NCBI GenBank assembly: GCA_900769975.1
Contig: CAAGIR010000028.1
Location: 1 to 37,554 of the forward strand
DNA length: 37,554 nucleotides
Source of the DNA: Spirochaetia bacterium
GTDB lineage: Bacteria; Spirochaetota; Spirochaetia; Treponematales; Treponemataceae
Reading direction: 5' to 3'
In this document: in pieces, positions 34,788 through 37,554 of the stretch
Layout of the letters: the number at the start of each line of letters is the position of its first letter
How positions within the stretch are numbered: position 1 is the first letter of the stretch
Program-made: the position numbers and the translations under genes
Notes under the pieces: generated by a model
Told to the model about the DNA's origin: nothing
The model's input: only the letters and a program-made list of their open reading frames with translations
Databases searched by the model: none

Positions 34788-36872
34788 TTAACTCAATTTA
34801 AACTTAGAAACAACAGCGGACATTTTTGAAATATTATCCATTGTCTTGTTTGCCATATCAGAAACATCTTGTGCCGAATAATTAATTTCTTTTGCGCCAG
34901 ACTGCATTTCTTCCATACTTCCAGAAACTGTATCAGAAATTTGAGAAAGATTTTGCGCTGCTTCACCAATTGCATCAACACCCTGTGCCATTTCTTTTGA
35001 AGTTTTCTGTACCGACAAAGACGCATCGTTAATATTTCGCAACGCTATAAGAACCTGTTCAGAAGCGGTGTGCTGTTCTTTCATTGCCCCGTTAATCTGA
35101 TCTACAAGAACATCGGTAGATTTAACTTTCAACATAATATTTTCAAAACCTTCCACTTGCAAGGAAGAATTATTTACGACATCTGCAATTGCATTTGTAA
35201 GCTGATCAAGTTCCTGCTTAATTGCTTTTGACTGCGTACCAGAATTTTCAGCAAGTTTTCTGATTTCATCTGCAACAACGGCAAAACCTTTTCCTGCATC
35301 ACCTGCGTGAGCTGCTTCAATTGCGGCATTCATAGCAAGAAGGTTTGTTTGCGATGCAATTTGAGAAATTACATTGTTTGCATCTGACAAATGTTGTGAC
35401 TGCTGTGCCATATCCGCAATCTGCTGGGCAACATTGTTTTGTCTTGTTTTTTCATTTTCTGTGATTGAAATTAATTCGCTGTATTCCTGTGACATTTTTC
35501 CTACTGACTGAGTTACAGCATTAATATTTCCAATCATTTCTTCAATTTCGGCAGAAGATTCGCTAATGCCTTCTGATTGTTTTAAAATAAGTTCTTCGAG
35601 GTTATTAACATTTTCACGATTTTGATTCAAACATTCCTGAACATCCTGCAAAGCCATAGTTTGTTTTTCTACAGAATTGTTTACGCTTTCAATGTTTGCC
35701 ATAATTTGTGAAATGGCACTGGCAGACTGCTGGGAACTTGAAGCAAGGCTCTGTCCTATTTCTGATAAAGAATCGCTTGCCTGTTTTACATCAAAAAGCA
35801 AACTTTGTTGTGATTCAATAAATACGTTGATTTCTTTTGTGATTTTCCCAATTTCATCATTCTTTTTAGAATCAATTCTGATAGTTAAATCTGAAACACC
35901 TGACTGACCGTTTAAAATTTCAAATGCTTTGCCTGTATTTCCAAGTGGTTTCATAACAAGTCTTGAAAACAGAATCATAATTACTATAATAATTTCAAGA
36001 ATTATAAAGATAACGGCTGGAATTAACGCTGCCGAAATTTCTGCTTTTACGGTTTTTACATGATCGGTCGAAATTCCCATAAATAAACATGCATTTTTAT
36101 TATCATCATTTGGGATAGGAATGTACACAGAAATATAATCAAGTCCGTTAATTATATTATCACCATGATATGTCTGTTTCTTTTCGTAAATTGTCTTGTA
36201 AATTTCATCATTATTTAAAGTTGTGCCTGTTAAATAATTACCATTCGAATCTTTGATTGTAGTTTCAACACGCAAATCATCAATAAATACTGTAAGCACA
36301 CAATTCATCAAATTTGCATATCTTTCCAAAGTGTCTAGATTACTAAAATCAGATTCAAAAGTAAGCACATTTCCCAAAAAGTTAATGGAAGTAACAAAAA
36401 TAACTTCTCCGTCTTTTACAGAAACGTAAACTTTTGGATTTGAAGATGCTTCTTTTATAGATTTTAATTCTGATTCAGTTAAGACAGAAGTGCTGTTTCC
36501 AAAAGTTCCCAGAACATTTCCCTGTCTGTCACTGTAAATTGCTCCAAAAAGTTCGAATTCCTTTACAAATTCTGTAATTTCATCTTCTGTCAAAGCATCT
36601 GACTGATTTAAAAGTTCAAAATTATTCTGAGCATAAACAGTTGTATTTTTTAAAGATTCTTTTTCATCCTGAATAGCCTGCATTATAGCAGGAACTGTGG
36701 CTTCAAGATTGTTTTGATTAACCTTCTTAAGGGATTTTCCTGCAATATTATTTAATACAAAAACAACAATTACACATCCAAAAGCAGAAATGAGCAAAGA
36801 ATCGATAATTATCTTTCTGTACAAACTCTGTTTCTTTTGATTTGACTCAGTTACATGGGTATCGTTTTTCAT
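34788..36872 (-). CDS. Methyl-accepting chemotaxis protein
   Basis: The 694-residue chemoreceptor has a membrane helix at about 22-45, a periplasmic Cache-like sensor at about 46-275 (with ELFGAIYSDRQGNVLGTFGN and DYISVYIPIPNDDN), a second helix at about 278-305, HAMP at about 306-360 and a long cytoplasmic coiled coil. The hairpin tip near 510-540 carries the conserved ISQIASQTNLLAMNAAIEAA and HAGDAGKGFAVVADEIRKLA, which bind CheW and CheA. It should alter flagellar rotation in response to a small molecule. No C-terminal CheR-tether pentapeptide is seen. The ATG follows GAGG. It heads a likely operon with the PAS-like membrane protein, the HD-GYP fusion and the BMP protein. Confidence 0.95.
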   Translation of the reverse strand: MKNDTHVTESNQKKQSLYRKIIIDSLLISAFGCVIVVFVLNNIAGKSLKKVNQNNLEATVPAIMQAIQDEKESLKNTTVYAQNNFELLNQSDALTEDEITEFVKEFELFGAIYSDRQGNVLGTFGNSTSVLTESELKSIKEASSNPKVYVSVKDGEVIFVTSINFLGNVLTFESDFSNLDTLERYANLMNCVLTVFIDDLRVETTIKDSNGNYLTGTTLNNDEIYKTIYEKKQTYHGDNIINGLDYISVYIPIPNDDNKNACLFMGISTDHVKTVKAEISAALIPAVIFIILEIIIVIMILFSRLVMKPLGNTGKAFEILNGQSGVSDLTIRIDSKKNDEIGKITKEINVFIESQQSLLFDVKQASDSLSEIGQSLASSSQQSASAISQIMANIESVNNSVEKQTMALQDVQECLNQNRENVNNLEELILKQSEGISESSAEIEEMIGNINAVTQSVGKMSQEYSELISITENEKTRQNNVAQQIADMAQQSQHLSDANNVISQIASQTNLLAMNAAIEAAHAGDAGKGFAVVADEIRKLAENSGTQSKAIKQELDQLTNAIADVVNNSSLQVEGFENIMLKVKSTDVLVDQINGAMKEQHTASEQVLIALRNINDASLSVQKTSKEMAQGVDAIGEAAQNLSQISDTVSGSMEEMQSGAKEINYSAQDVSDMANKTMDNISKMSAVVSKFKLS

Positions 36873-36904
36873 AAAACCTCGCTTTTCAAAATAATGTAAA
36901 TTTT

Positions 36905-36910
36905 ATTATA
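36905..36910 (-). promoter_or_regulatory. Candidate -10 element upstream of the chemoreceptor gene
   Basis: A perfect minus-strand TATAAT lies here, about 33 bp before the ATG at 36872. The -35 position at 17-bp spacing reads TTTCTT, a weak match. It would give a leader of about 25 nt and is the only plausible promoter in the 127-bp spacer before the four-gene cluster. Confidence 0.4.
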
Positions 36911-36999
36911 CACCCTATAACTATAAAAAGAAAGGATTAATTTGGAATTTACAGGATATTTTTACGATGTTTTATATACTTATACCCTATATATGTAAT

Positions 37000-37554
37000 T
37001 TAATAATTTATCCGCTGGATTACATTGTCTGCACTTTCGCAAATTGCCTTTGAAATATCTTTGTCTTCCAGATTATTTGCAAGTGTTTTCAAATATTCCA
37101 GTAAATCGCAAATTTCTTTTGCCGTAACTTTATCTTCTTCTGACGTATTTACAAGCGGATCCTCGTAAGCATTTTTTCGCCACATTTTTGCTGTTTTTAA
37201 AAGACCACGCTTTCCAGACGTTTTTGCGATGACATATTCGACCACCATTCTGATTCTATTTGAAACAAAGGTGTCCCTGCCGTTTTCTGGCAAATAATCA
37301 AAGATATTCCTAAGGTTTGTAAAATCATTGCAGGACAAAGGAGTTTCCTGCTCGTCTCCCACAAATTCACCCACCTCGGCAAACTCGCTTTCTTCCGCAC
37401 TGTCATCAGCTTCTGCAAACTCACCCACATCTCCAAATTCACACTCCGCATCCTGCTCGCTCAGTTCCTGTTCGTCCTGCACAAACTCGCCCACTTCCGC
37501 AAAGCCGCTTTCTTCCACACTGTCGCCCTGTTCTGCAAACTCATCTACATCTCC
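37000..37554 (-). CDS. Acidic repeat protein, C-terminal part (gene runs off the window)
   Basis: The frame is open from the TAA at 37000 to the window end, giving 184 residues, so the start is outside; an internal GTG at 37518 is not a convincing start because the repeat continues upstream of it. The N-terminal visible part holds two imperfect copies of a 40-residue acidic repeat that start GDVDEFAEQGDSVEES and GDVGEFAEADDSAEES and share FAEVGEFV-DEQE. The C-terminal 110 or so residues are non-repetitive, mixed-charge and mostly helical (NIFDYLPENGRDTF, VSNRIRMVVEYVIAKTSGKR). I do not recognise the family. The domain may be the functional part, with the acidic repeats as a spacer of variable length. 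Confidence 0.7.
   Translation of the reverse strand, partial: GDVDEFAEQGDSVEESGFAEVGEFVQDEQELSEQDAECEFGDVGEFAEADDSAEESEFAEVGEFVGDEQETPLSCNDFTNLRNIFDYLPENGRDTFVSNRIRMVVEYVIAKTSGKRGLLKTAKMWRKNAYEDPLVNTSEEDKVTAKEICDLLEYLKTLANNLEDKDISKAICESADNVIQRINY
37450..37554 (-). repeat. First visible copy of a 40-residue (120-bp) in-frame tandem repeat
   Basis: The coding DNA repeats with a 120-bp period: the GDVDEFAE copy begins at the window edge (37554) and the GDVGEFAE copy begins near 37434. A shorter internal similarity (EFAEVGEFV against FGDVGEFAE) suggests an older, smaller unit. More copies may lie beyond the window. Confidence 0.6.

Overview
The window looks like part of a low-G+C spirochaete chromosome, most likely a host-associated Treponema. 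This rests on overall character: a giant surface lipoprotein with a permissive lipobox, many membrane-anchored solute-binding proteins, several c-di-GMP, cAMP and chemotaxis sensors, A+T-rich spacers and TTG/GTG starts. No rRNA or tRNA gene and no CRISPR array was seen. No gene-free stretch exceeds about 300 bases.

Layout: (1) 1-119 is the right end of an IS3-family insertion sequence. (2) 313-2099 holds a short ribosome-hibernation factor (hpf) convergent with rpoN (sigma-54). A -24/-12-like site lies ahead of hpf, and a tandem array of a dispersed GGTCTGTCCC repeat lies ahead of rpoN. (3) 2324-3559 encodes a membrane-anchored protein resembling family 1 solute-binding proteins, followed by a G+C-rich palindromic spacer. 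(4) 3738-14921 is one giant gene for a lipoprotein of 3727 residues with about 20 Ig-like modules, a TIG-like domain and a propeller-like C-terminus. Upstream of its promoter lies a striking array of degenerate 10-bp units in 10-bp register. (5) 15167-17137 is a soluble LacI-type sensor fused to a GGDEF domain. (6) 17247-18587 is acetate kinase, with a good sigma-70-type promoter and two TGACA/TGTCA palindromes upstream. (7) 18871-25664 (minus strand) is a likely operon: class III nucleotide cyclase, membrane coiled-coil protein, unknown protein, family 5 solute-binding protein. (8) 25909-28718 (plus strand) is murJ followed by an M24 peptidase. (9) 28782-36872 (minus strand) is a likely four-gene sensory operon: chemoreceptor, multi-TM protein with a PAS-like end and no output domain, a 1225-residue ECF-S-like/propeller/HD-GYP fusion, and a BMP-family binding protein. 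(10) 37000 to the window end is the 3' part of an acidic repeat protein.

The region is rich in second-messenger sensing: one predicted diguanylate cyclase, one predicted c-di-GMP phosphodiesterase of unusual architecture, one nucleotide cyclase and one chemoreceptor. The best candidate for an undescribed system is the 28782-36872 cluster. There, a binding protein without any ABC permease or ATPase genes sits beside a receptor that joins an ECF S-component-like membrane domain to a propeller/HD-GYP sensor. The second candidate is the helically phased 10-bp array in front of the giant lipoprotein gene. All functions are inferred from the sequence alone; no database search was run.
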